This document shows, piece by piece, positions 9,043 through 16,101 of a stretch of DNA of 64,000 nt (its first letter is position 1; every line of letters starts with the position of its first letter). The position numbers were made by a program, and so were the translations under genes. The notes below the pieces were generated by a model that saw nothing but the letters and a program-made list of their open reading frames with translations, made no database searches and was not told the origin of the DNA. This stretch comes from Candidatus Binatia bacterium (GTDB lineage Bacteria > Desulfobacterota > Binatia > UBA9968): assembly GCA_036504975.1 (NCBI GenBank), contig DASXUF010000009.1, positions 1 through 64,000 of the forward strand, read 5' to 3'.

Positions 9043-9070
9043 TTGCAACTCCGTCATCTTCCATTATAAT
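9043..9070 (+). promoter_or_regulatory. Sigma-70-like promoter of the nicotinamidase gene
   Basis: TTGCAA (9043-9048), a 16-base spacer and a perfect TATAAT (9065-9070). Transcription would begin near 9077, one or two bases before the ATG at 9079, implying a leaderless or nearly leaderless mRNA. No Shine-Dalgarno is present, which is consistent. Confidence 0.6.
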
Positions 9071-9078
9071 GACATTCG

Positions 9079-9672
9079 ATGCAAAGCAACGATGCGCTGC
9101 TGATTGTGGATGTGCAGAATGATTTCTGTCCCGGCGGCGCGCTCGCGGTCGCGGACGGCGACCGGGTCGTCCCCGCGCTCAATCGCTACATCGAGAGATT
9201 CGAAAGAGCGGGGCTACCGGTTTTCGCCACGCGCGATTGGCATCCGGAGAAGACCAAACACTTCAAGGCCTATGGCGGTGTCTGGCCGGCTCACTGCGTT
9301 CAGGGAACTCAGGGCGCGGAATTTCGCGCGGACTTGCGGCTTCGGCCGGGCGCCGTGATCGTCTCCAAGGGGATGGCCGCGGATGAAGAAAGCTATTCCG
9401 GGTTCGACGGCAAAGACGAGCATGGCGCCGTGCTCGGCGAGCTGTTGCGCGAGCGCGGCGTCAAGCGGATTTTTGTCGGCGGCCTCGCGACCGATTATTG
9501 CGTGAAGCACACGGTGCTCGACGGTCTGAAGCAAGGCTTCCGCGTCGTTGTGCTCGCCGACGCGGCGCGCGCCGTGAATCTTCAGCCGGGTGACGGCGAG
9601 GGCGCGCTCGGCGAGATGGAGCGGGCCGGCGCGGAAAAAATCGGCGGTGTCGAAGAACTTCCCAAAACCTGA
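9079..9672 (+). CDS. pncA: Nicotinamidase (isochorismatase family)
   Basis: 197-residue cysteine hydrolase that deamidates nicotinamide to nicotinate for NAD salvage. The Asp-Lys-Cys triad is visible as Asp11 (IVDVQNDFC), Lys97 (VSKGM) and Cys141 (ATDYCVKHT). The metal site is suggested by RDWHP near residue 52 and the following His. The DFCPGGALAV segment is typical of PncA rather than other isochorismatase-like hydrolases. The next gene starts one base after its stop, so the two are coupled. Confidence 0.93.
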   Translation: MQSNDALLIVDVQNDFCPGGALAVADGDRVVPALNRYIERFERAGLPVFATRDWHPEKTKHFKAYGGVWPAHCVQGTQGAEFRADLRLRPGAVIVSKGMAADEESYSGFDGKDEHGAVLGELLRERGVKRIFVGGLATDYCVKHTVLDGLKQGFRVVVLADAARAVNLQPGDGEGALGEMERAGAEKIGGVEELPKT

Positions 9673-9673
9673 A

Positions 9674-10480
9674 GTGGCCGAGCGCTTCTTCGCGCCCGAC
9701 AGCGCGATCTGGAGCGTCGACCGGGAGATGGCGCTTTTGCTCGGCGGCGGAAGGGCGCTGCTGATGCAGATCGCCCATCCCAAGGTCGCCGCCGGAGTCG
9801 CCGATCACAGCGGCTTCCTCAGCGACCCGCTGGGCCGCCTCGTGCGGACGATGGAAACGATGTGGTCGATCGTCTTCGACGAGCGTCCGCGCGCCCAAGC
9901 CTCCCTCGATCGGCTCGAAAGCGTCCACCGTCAAGTCAAGGGAACCGTCCGGCAACCGGACGTGCTGCCGCCGAGAACGCGCTACCGCGCGCAGGACGCG
10001 GATCTGCTCCTGTGGGTGCACGCCACGTTGGTCGATTCCGCTCTGGTGACTTACCGTCAATTCGTCAAGCCGCTTTCCGAGGACGTGGAGCGCCGCTATT
10101 ACGAGGAGACGAAAAGATTGGGAATCCTGTTGGGAGTGCCCGAAACGAAGCTGCCCGGCACGTTGGCGAAGTTCGGCGCTTACATGGACGCGATGATCGA
10201 ATCGGAAGAGATCGTCGTCGGCGCGACGGCGCGGGCGCTGAGCGAGGCGATTCTTCATCCCCGGCCTTGGTTACTGAAACCATTGGCGCCGCTCTTTGTC
10301 CTCGTCACCGCCGGGCTGTTGCCGCCGAAGCTGCGCCGCGAATACGGGCTCGCCTGGAACGGCAGGCGCGAGAAGACTTTGCGCATCGTAGCCGGTTCGA
10401 CGCGCGCGGCTCTTCCTTGGGTTCCTTCGATCATCCGCGTCGTTCCGCATGCGCGCGCGGCCGAAGCGCGGGCAAGCTAG
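9674..10480 (+). CDS. Oxygenase MpaB family protein (DUF2236)
   Basis: 268 residues of the DUF2236/MpaB/latex-clearing-protein fold, a heme b-binding family. The candidate heme-ligand region is MQIAHPKVAAGV near residue 34, and a second conserved region is LLWVHATLVDS. A hydrophobic stretch (FVLVTAGLLP) near residue 210 may contact the membrane. The GTG at 9674 directly follows the pncA stop and is preferred over a start at 9590 that would overlap pncA by 83 bases. Some relatives cleave isoprenoid double bonds oxidatively; the substrate here is unknown. Confidence 0.82.
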   Translation: MAERFFAPDSAIWSVDREMALLLGGGRALLMQIAHPKVAAGVADHSGFLSDPLGRLVRTMETMWSIVFDERPRAQASLDRLESVHRQVKGTVRQPDVLPPRTRYRAQDADLLLWVHATLVDSALVTYRQFVKPLSEDVERRYYEETKRLGILLGVPETKLPGTLAKFGAYMDAMIESEEIVVGATARALSEAILHPRPWLLKPLAPLFVLVTAGLLPPKLRREYGLAWNGRREKTLRIVAGSTRAALPWVPSIIRVVPHARAAEARAS

Positions 10481-10543
10481 ACTCGAATATTCAATTTCTC
10501 GAAACAAACGCTGTGAGTGGGGAAAAGAGGAGAAGAATTTAAC

Positions 10544-11347
10544 GTGTCTACCGAGAAAGATTTTTCCGAAGAATTGGAAACGGCCGAGAGGGCGGCGCGG
10601 GAAGCCGGCGCGATCATCATGGGCTATTACGGCAAGGATTACGTCATCGAGGAAAAAAGCAAGAACAATCCCGTGACCACGGCGGACCTGGAGGCGAACC
10701 GCAAGATTCAGGAAATTCTTCTGGGGCGTTATCCCGACGACGGCTGGCTCTCGGAGGAGAGCAAGGACGACCTGAAGAGGCTGGCGGCGCCGCGCGTCTG
10801 GGTGATCGATCCGATCGACGGAACGAGGGAGTTTATCGAAAAAATCCCCCAGTTCACGGTGTCCATCGGCCTGGCCGTGGGCGGCCGGCCGGCGGTCGGC
10901 GTCGTTTATAATCCGGCGCAAGCGAAACTCTACAAGGCGGCCAGGGGCGCGGGAGCGATGCTCAACGATAGTCCCATTCGTGTCACGCCGCGGGAAAAAG
11001 TCGAAGGCGCTTCGCTGATCGTCAGCCGCTCCGAACCGCGCAAACGGTTTCAACCTTTCGCCGAGCTTTGCCGCGTCCAGCCGGTCGGCAGCATCGCGTT
11101 TCGCCTCGCGCTCATAGCGGAAGGCCAAGGCGACGGCATGCTCACGTTCCGCGCGCTCCACGAGTGGGACGTCTGCGGTGGCGTGGCCGTCGTCGAGGGC
11201 GCGGGCGGAGTCGTCATCGACGGGCAAGGCAACAACATCGTATTCAACCGGCGTGACAGCCTGTGCCGCGGCATGGTCGCGTCGAATCCGACCTTGGCCA
11301 AGTCGCTGCACGGGATGCTGGCCAAGTCGCTCGCCGAGAATTTCTGA
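10544..11347 (+). CDS. cysQ: 3'(2'),5'-bisphosphate nucleotidase CysQ-like (IMPase family)
   Basis: 267-residue Li-sensitive phosphomonoesterase family protein. The metal-binding motif WVIDPIDGT is near residue 85, with an upstream EES acidic patch and the C-terminal EWDVCGG. The pattern fits CysQ, which hydrolyses PAP to AMP and protects sulfate assimilation, but inositol monophosphatase or related sugar phosphatases cannot be excluded. A GAGGAG site 11 bases before the GTG at 10544 supports that start; an earlier GTG at 10517 has no such site. The next gene begins six bases after the stop. Confidence 0.85.
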   Translation: MSTEKDFSEELETAERAAREAGAIIMGYYGKDYVIEEKSKNNPVTTADLEANRKIQEILLGRYPDDGWLSEESKDDLKRLAAPRVWVIDPIDGTREFIEKIPQFTVSIGLAVGGRPAVGVVYNPAQAKLYKAARGAGAMLNDSPIRVTPREKVEGASLIVSRSEPRKRFQPFAELCRVQPVGSIAFRLALIAEGQGDGMLTFRALHEWDVCGGVAVVEGAGGVVIDGQGNNIVFNRRDSLCRGMVASNPTLAKSLHGMLAKSLAENF

Positions 11348-11352
11348 CCGTC

Positions 11353-11676
11353 ATGAGCCGTTGCGTTTACTGCGGCGACCGGAGCCGTTTTTGGTCGAAG
11401 CTCTGCGAGGATTGTCGCAAGCTCCTGGCGCGGGTCGATGAGCTGAAAGGCCGGGTCGGCTACGGTGAATTTTTGGACGAGTTGGAAAAGACCGGCGTGT
11501 CGAAGGAAAAGATATTCGTCTTTCTGAAAGCCGACCCCGACGGGAAGGGCAGCGTCCAGGATCAGGTCACGGCGGAGATGAGCAGCGAGCTGATGAAGGT
11601 CATGGGGCTGAAGGGAAGCCAGAGCGCGGAAAACGTCAAGCAGATCCGCAAGTCGCTCGAAAAGGAGACGAAGTAG
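11353..11676 (+). CDS. Small zinc-ribbon protein of unknown function
   Basis: 107 residues. The N-terminus has a treble-clef-like CxxC...CxxC pattern (CVYCG and CEDC), followed by a charged, probably helical region. It starts six bases after the CysQ-like gene and is probably in the same transcript. I do not recognise the family. The cysteines suggest zinc binding and a nucleic-acid or protein-contact role, by inference only. Confidence 0.7.
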   Translation: MSRCVYCGDRSRFWSKLCEDCRKLLARVDELKGRVGYGEFLDELEKTGVSKEKIFVFLKADPDGKGSVQDQVTAEMSSELMKVMGLKGSQSAENVKQIRKSLEKETK

Positions 11677-11684
11677 CTTAAAAA

Positions 11685-11978
11685 GCTTTCAGCAGTCAGC
11701 TATCAGCGTATCAGCCGTCAGCCAGTCGGGATTAATCATGGTCCGAGGAAAAGTCGTCACAGACTGTAAGCTACGGAGAGGAAGGCTGAAGGAACGATCA
11801 TGGAACCATCTTTGCGGTTTTGGTGTCTTGACGCGACCCTCACCCCTACCCTCTCCCGCAAGCGGGAGAGGGTAGGGGTGAGGGTATCTCGCGCAGAGGC
11901 GCAAAGCACGCTAAAGGTGACGTTCAACGGAGAATAATGCAGGCTGGAATCTTTGTGTGTTGCTGATCGCTGAGTGCT
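11685..11978. repeat. Inverted heptanucleotide array B (unit CTATCAG)
   Basis: Left arm 11685-11727 carries units CTTTCAG, CAGTCAG, CTATCAG, then one 8-base unit and more CAG-ending units. The right arm around 11959-11978 has TGCTGAT, CGCTGAG and TGCTG, the reverse complement. The perfect hairpin at 11837-11884 lies between the arms. Together these fill the 309-bp gap before the Rieske genes; no gene is seen there. Confidence 0.65.
11837..11884. terminator. Perfect 23-bp-arm hairpin (REP-like or terminator)
   Basis: The arms 11837-11859 and 11862-11884 are exact reverse complements separated by two A bases, centred on CCCGC-AA-GCGGG. There is no U-tract, so it is more like a repetitive extragenic palindrome than a simple intrinsic terminator, though it should stop or pause RNA polymerase in either direction. 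Confidence 0.8.
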
Positions 11979-11985
11979 GTTTTTT

Positions 11986-12465
11986 ATGGAACTGACGATT
12001 TACCTCTCCATTCTGTTTCTTGCCGTCTATCTTGTGGGTCTCGGCGTCCGCAGATATATTTTTCTTCGCGACCAGTCGCGGATGCTGGAAGAGAGCAAAG
12101 CCCACGGCCGGGTGATCGCGCGGGTGGAGGAGATGCAGCCGGGCTCGGTCAAAAAGTTTTGGCTGATTTGCCGGAAGTATCGGATCGACGGTTTTCTGGT
12201 GAATTACCGGGGAGATTTCCGCGCCTACGTGAATCGCTGCCGCCACATGACGACGCCGCTCGATTTTGTGCGCTATCAGTTTTTGACCGAGGACGGCCGG
12301 CACCTGATCTGCATGACGCACGGCGCGCTTTACGATCCCATGTCGGGCGTGTGCGTCGAGGGCCCATGCAAGGGCCTCTCTCTTTACCCGCTGCCGGTGC
12401 TCGTCGAGGGCGGCGAAATTCTCGTCGGCTGCCCGTCGGGCGATCTCTCCGAGCTGGCGGACTGA
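11986..12465 (+). CDS. Membrane-anchored Rieske-type [2Fe-2S] protein
   Basis: 159 residues. One N-terminal membrane segment (about 3-22) is followed by a Rieske domain. The cluster ligands are Cys85-x-His87 and Cys109-x-x-His112 with 21 residues between the pairs, and LYDPMSG follows as in Rieske ferredoxins. The ATG at 11986 is preferred to a GTG four codons earlier. It probably transfers electrons at the membrane. A second, soluble Rieske protein starts six bases downstream and is a paralogue: both share the CRH/CKH...CxxHGAxYDP...CxxGPC pattern. No oxygenase or cytochrome bc1 subunit is adjacent, so the partner is unknown. Confidence 0.85.
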   Translation: MELTIYLSILFLAVYLVGLGVRRYIFLRDQSRMLEESKAHGRVIARVEEMQPGSVKKFWLICRKYRIDGFLVNYRGDFRAYVNRCRHMTTPLDFVRYQFLTEDGRHLICMTHGALYDPMSGVCVEGPCKGLSLYPLPVLVEGGEILVGCPSGDLSELAD

Positions 12466-12471
12466 GCGCGC

Positions 12472-12852
12472 ATGGAGTCGACCGAAAAGAAGAGCCGCGG
12501 CAGGCGCAAACTGGTGGCGCGGGTGGGAGAGCTTGAGCATGGCCGGACAAAGAAATTCCTCCTGAAATGCAGGGGCAATACCGTGGAGGCGTTTCTGGTC
12601 AGCTACGAAGGCGCTCACTACGCGTATTTGAATCGCTGCAAACATATTTCATTGTCGCTCGACTGGGTGGACAATCGCTTTTTTACCGAGGACAACCGCT
12701 ATCTCATCTGCGCCAACCACGGCGCGACTTACGATCCCACGAGCGGTGAGTGCATCTGGGGACCGTGTCTCGGAGCTTTTCTTCAGAGCGTTCCGCTTGA
12801 GGTCGCTCAGGGAAAAATCTTTGCTTTCTGTCCATCGGGTCTGGAAGATTGA
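12472..12852 (+). CDS. Soluble Rieske-type [2Fe-2S] protein
   Basis: 126-residue single-domain Rieske protein. The ligands are Cys56-x-His58 and Cys80-x-x-His83, again 21 residues apart, then TYDPTSGEC and WGPCLG. There is no signal peptide or membrane segment, so it should be cytoplasmic, unlike its anchored paralogue upstream. The pair may form an electron relay between a soluble donor and a membrane partner. Ferredoxin-like and assimilatory nitrite-reductase small-subunit-like Rieske proteins have this size. It probably forms an operon with the upstream Rieske gene and perhaps the HIT gene. Confidence 0.87.
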   Translation: MESTEKKSRGRRKLVARVGELEHGRTKKFLLKCRGNTVEAFLVSYEGAHYAYLNRCKHISLSLDWVDNRFFTEDNRYLICANHGATYDPTSGECIWGPCLGAFLQSVPLEVAQGKIFAFCPSGLED

Positions 12853-12888
12853 CGGCGACGAAAAGATCGTCGGGAAGGAGTGGGCAAC

Positions 12889-13233
12889 ATGAGCGAATGT
12901 CTTTTCTGCGGCATCGTCGAGGGGAAAATCAAAGGAGAGATCGTTTATCGCGACAAATCCGTCCTCGCCTTCAAGGACATCAACCCCAAGGCGCCGGTCC
13001 ATATCTTGATCGTTTCCGTCAAGCACATATCGACCCTGCTCGATCTCGGGGAGGAAGATCAAAAACTGATCGGCGAGGTCTACTCCGTGGCGAACCGCCT
13101 GGCAAAGGAACAGGGAATCTCCAAGGACGGCTTTCGCGTGGTCGCCAACTGCGGCGCCGCCGCGGGGCAGACCGTCTTTCATATTCACTTTCATCTCCTC
13201 GGCGGGCGGAATTTCTCGTGGCCGCCGGGATGA
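12889..13233 (+). CDS. HIT family protein (HINT/PKCI-like)
   Basis: 114 residues, the size of bacterial HinT. The histidine triad is visible as HIHFH near the C-terminus, with the N-terminal CLFCGIVEG zinc-type start and the KAPVHILIV core. HINT proteins hydrolyse AMP-amide and AMP-lysine bonds. The ATG at 12889 sits eight bases after GGGAAGGAG; a GTG three codons earlier lies within that site and is unlikely. Confidence 0.93.
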   Translation: MSECLFCGIVEGKIKGEIVYRDKSVLAFKDINPKAPVHILIVSVKHISTLLDLGEEDQKLIGEVYSVANRLAKEQGISKDGFRVVANCGAAAGQTVFHIHFHLLGGRNFSWPPG

Positions 13234-13239
13234 CACAAT

Positions 13240-13335
13240 TTTAGATTTTAATTTCCGCCCGAGGCTGATCAGCCTCTCTTTTTGGCTGAGCCGATTTTCG
13301 ATTGAATCGAAAATCCAAAATCTAAAATCGAAAAT
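13240..13335. repeat. Inverted heptanucleotide array C (unit AAATCTA)
   Basis: The right arm (13297-13335) has GAATCGA, AAATCCA, AAATCTA and AAATCGA units. The left arm near 13236-13255 contains the complementary TTTTAGATTTTAA. A palindrome with a T-run lies between them. The array sits between the HIT and glutamate dehydrogenase genes. Confidence 0.75.
13261..13282 (+). terminator. Probable intrinsic terminator after the HIT gene
   Basis: GAGGCTGA/TCAGCCTC is a perfect 16-bp palindrome (13261-13276) followed within two bases by a five-T run. It lies about 30 bases after the HIT stop codon, the right place to end that transcript. Confidence 0.65.
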
Positions 13336-13362
13336 GGGGCGGGGTTAAAAGGAGGGAGGTAT

Positions 13363-14622
13363 ATGGCAACCGTTGAGTGGCGCAGCCCGGCGAACGAGAT
13401 GGCGGTCAGGCAGTTCGATATCGCCGCCGGAAGATTGAATCTCGACAAGAACGTGGCGGCCAGATTGCAACGGCCGGACCGAGCATTGATCGTCAGCGTG
13501 CCGGTCAGGATGGACGACGGCGGCGTGCACGTGTTCACCGGCTATCGCGTTCAGCACAACGACACGCTCGGCCCGTTCAAAGGCGGCATCCGCTACCATC
13601 CGGAAGTCAATCTCGGCGAAGTCTCGGCGCTGGCGATGTGGATGACGTGGAAGTGCGCGCTCGCCGGACTGCCGTTGGGCGGCGCGAAAGGGGGCATCTC
13701 TTGCGACCCGCCCCGGCTTTCCCGCAAAGAACTCCAGGGAATGACGCGGCGTTACACGGCGGAGATTCTCAATTTCATCGGCCCCGAGGTGGATATCCCC
13801 GCGCCGGATATGGGCACCGACGAGCAGGTGATGGCCTGGGTCATGGATACATACAGCCAGCACAAAGGCCACGCGGTGCCGGGCGTGGTCACCGGCAAGC
13901 CGGTCGCGATCGGCGGAACGCAGGGAAGAAGAGAGGCGACCGGACGCGGCGTCGTCTACACGATCGTCGAGGCGGCGAAACACCTGAACCTGGATCTTCT
14001 CGGCTGCACCGCCGCCGTGCAGGGCTTCGGCAACGTCGGCTCGGTCGTGGCGAAAGAGCTGGCGGGCATCGGCGTCAAGGTCGTCGCGGTCTCCGACCGG
14101 ACCGGCGGCGTTTACGATCCCAAGGGATTGCCGGTCGAGCGCGCGATCGATCACGTGGCCAGAAATTCCACGCTGGAGGATTTCACGGGAGGCGCGCGGG
14201 TCGGCAATGCCGAGCTGTTGGAGTTGCCGTGCGATATCCTCGTGCCGGCGGCGTTGGGCATGCAGATCACCGGCAATAACGCGGCCAGGTTGAAGTGTAA
14301 AATTCTTGCCGAGGGCGCGAACGGGCCGACGACACTGGACGCCGACGAAATCCTTAAAGGTAGGGACATCTTCGTCATTCCCGACATCCTCGCCAACGCC
14401 GGCGGCGTGATCGTTTCCTACTTCGAGTGGGTGCAGGACCTGCAAAACTTTTTCTGGACCGAGGAGGAAATCAACAAGAGGCTCAGAGAGATCATGACGC
14501 GCGCCTTCTACGAGGTGCTCGACATGAGCCGCAAGGAGAGCGTCGGCATGCGCCTGGCGGCGCTGATGATCGGAGTGAGCCGCGTTGCGCAGGCTATGCT
14601 CTGGCGCGGCTTATATGCCTAA
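13363..14622 (+). CDS. gdhA: Glu/Leu/Phe/Val dehydrogenase (glutamate dehydrogenase)
   Basis: 419-residue hexameric-type glutamate dehydrogenase that interconverts glutamate and 2-oxoglutarate plus ammonia with NAD(P). The N-terminal dimerisation domain has the active-site segment PLGGAKGG (Lys109) and PFKGGIRYHP. The C-terminal Rossmann domain has GFGNVGS near residue 224. Length and motifs match the short GdhA/RocG class. A strong AGGAGGGAGG site precedes the ATG. Leucine or phenylalanine dehydrogenase is less likely given the length. Confidence 0.93.
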   Translation: MATVEWRSPANEMAVRQFDIAAGRLNLDKNVAARLQRPDRALIVSVPVRMDDGGVHVFTGYRVQHNDTLGPFKGGIRYHPEVNLGEVSALAMWMTWKCALAGLPLGGAKGGISCDPPRLSRKELQGMTRRYTAEILNFIGPEVDIPAPDMGTDEQVMAWVMDTYSQHKGHAVPGVVTGKPVAIGGTQGRREATGRGVVYTIVEAAKHLNLDLLGCTAAVQGFGNVGSVVAKELAGIGVKVVAVSDRTGGVYDPKGLPVERAIDHVARNSTLEDFTGGARVGNAELLELPCDILVPAALGMQITGNNAARLKCKILAEGANGPTTLDADEILKGRDIFVIPDILANAGGVIVSYFEWVQDLQNFFWTEEEINKRLREIMTRAFYEVLDMSRKESVGMRLAALMIGVSRVAQAMLWRGLYA

Positions 14623-14834
14623 ACTTCGGCGTCCGCCCGGCAATTTCTCTCCGGTCCGATGCGATACGACGGTGTTGCGCTTGACGAGAGTGCTGCGAGT
14701 CCTTCCTGCCTACGCTTAATTCTCCACGTCTCACGCATCGGCCCTCCAAGAAACAGCCGAGCGGACGCCGGTAAACGCCTTGCAGTCGGTGTGAAAAAAG
14801 TGGATAAAAAGAAAGCGAAAGGAAACCCGCATCC

Positions 14835-15395
14835 ATGATTCAATCGACACAACTGAGACCCGGCATGATCATCATTTATGAGGGCGACTTATACCGCGTG
14901 ACGGCGATTCATCATTTGACGCCGGGCAACAAGCGCGGCTTCATGCAGACTAAAATGAAGAATCTGAAGACCGGCATCGGTACGGAGAAGAAATTCCGCT
15001 CCGAAGACCGGCTGGAACAAGCCATGCTGGACAGCCGCGCGATGCAGTATCTCTACGCAGAAGGCAATCTTTATACTTTCATGGACACCCAAAACTACGA
15101 GCAGATCTCGCTGCCGGCTGCGGAAATCGGCGACCTGCTCCAGTATCTGCTTCCCGAGCAGGTCATCGAGATGCAATTCCACGACGGCAGGCCGGTGGGA
15201 ATCAATATGCCGTCCACCGTGGAACTCGCAGTGGTGGAGACCGAGCCCAGTTTCAAGGGCGCCACCGCCAGCGCGTCGTATAAGCGGGCAAAGCTTGAGA
15301 CCGGAGTGACCGTTCAGGTCCCGCCGTTCATTCAGGTGGGGGACAAAGTGCGGGTCGATCCGTCGGAAGGAACCTATCTGGAGCGCATCAAGTAA
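14835..15395 (+). CDS. efp: Translation elongation factor P
   Basis: 186 residues with all three EF-P domains, including the C-terminal PLFVQVG-like segment (PPFIQVGDKVRVD). EF-P relieves ribosomes stalled at polyproline. The tip loop reads PGNKRGF: the residue equivalent to E. coli Lys34 is Asn32, followed by Lys33-Arg34. This differs from the beta-lysylated Lys and the rhamnosylated Arg types. No EpmA/EpmB, EarP or YmfI-like gene is nearby. An AAAGGA site lies upstream of the ATG. The gene converges on coaE. Confidence 0.95.
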   Translation: MIQSTQLRPGMIIIYEGDLYRVTAIHHLTPGNKRGFMQTKMKNLKTGIGTEKKFRSEDRLEQAMLDSRAMQYLYAEGNLYTFMDTQNYEQISLPAAEIGDLLQYLLPEQVIEMQFHDGRPVGINMPSTVELAVVETEPSFKGATASASYKRAKLETGVTVQVPPFIQVGDKVRVDPSEGTYLERIK

Positions 15396-15426
15396 CCAAA
15401 TAGTCGAGTAACTTGGGCGGGCGGGC

Positions 15427-16023
15427 TTACTGCTGTCGAATCTTTTCCCAGACGTCTTTAACTTGTTTTTTGAGATCGTCCAGGTCGCCGTCGTTTTCGA
15501 TCACAAAATCGGCGAGCGTTCTTTTTTCGTTCAAGGGCATCTGCGCTTGGATATGCTGGGCAATCTCCGCTTCGCCCAGGTGATCTCTCGCCTTGAGCCG
15601 GCGTCTTTGAAGAGCGTCCTCGCAACCGACCAGGATCACCGGACGAAGCCAGAGGTGCGCTTCGTTTTCGAACAGGAGCGGCGCTTCGTACACGACGATC
15701 GCCGCTCCTTTGGCCGCCAGCTCCTGCGCGCGCGCTTGGGCCAGAGCGCGAATACGCGGATGCGTGATCGCATCGAGCCGCTTCCTTTTCTGCGGGTCCG
15801 CGAAGATGGCGCTCCTCAGTTTTTCGCGGTCGATCGAGCGATCGGGGCGCAGGATCTCCGTGCCGAAAGCCGCCACGATCTCCTTCCAGGCTTCCTTGCC
15901 CGGCTGGACGATCGAGCGAGCGAGATCATCCGCGTTGATGATTTTAGCGCCGAGCTCGCGCAGCATGCCGGCCACGGTGCTTTTTCCGGAGGCGATGCCG
16001 CCCGTCAAACCGACGAGTTTCAC
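15427..16023 (-). CDS. coaE: Dephospho-CoA kinase
   Basis: 198 residues catalysing the last step of coenzyme A synthesis, phosphorylation of dephospho-CoA. The P-loop is GGIASGKST at residues 8-16, followed by the ADDLAR dephospho-CoA contact region and the family's LFxxRRxxDAITHPRI-type segment (KRKRLDAITHPRI). Length is normal. It is divergent from the acyl-CoA synthetase gene, with 78 bases between them. Confidence 0.95.
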   Translation of the reverse strand: MKLVGLTGGIASGKSTVAGMLRELGAKIINADDLARSIVQPGKEAWKEIVAAFGTEILRPDRSIDREKLRSAIFADPQKRKRLDAITHPRIRALAQARAQELAAKGAAIVVYEAPLLFENEAHLWLRPVILVGCEDALQRRRLKARDHLGEAEIAQHIQAQMPLNEKRTLADFVIENDGDLDDLKKQVKDVWEKIRQQ

Positions 16024-16101
16024 GGTTCAGTAATGGCAGAAACAAACCGGGGTTTCAAGAAACGGCTTTATTCATTGGACTAGCTACGTTAATTTATTGC
16101 C

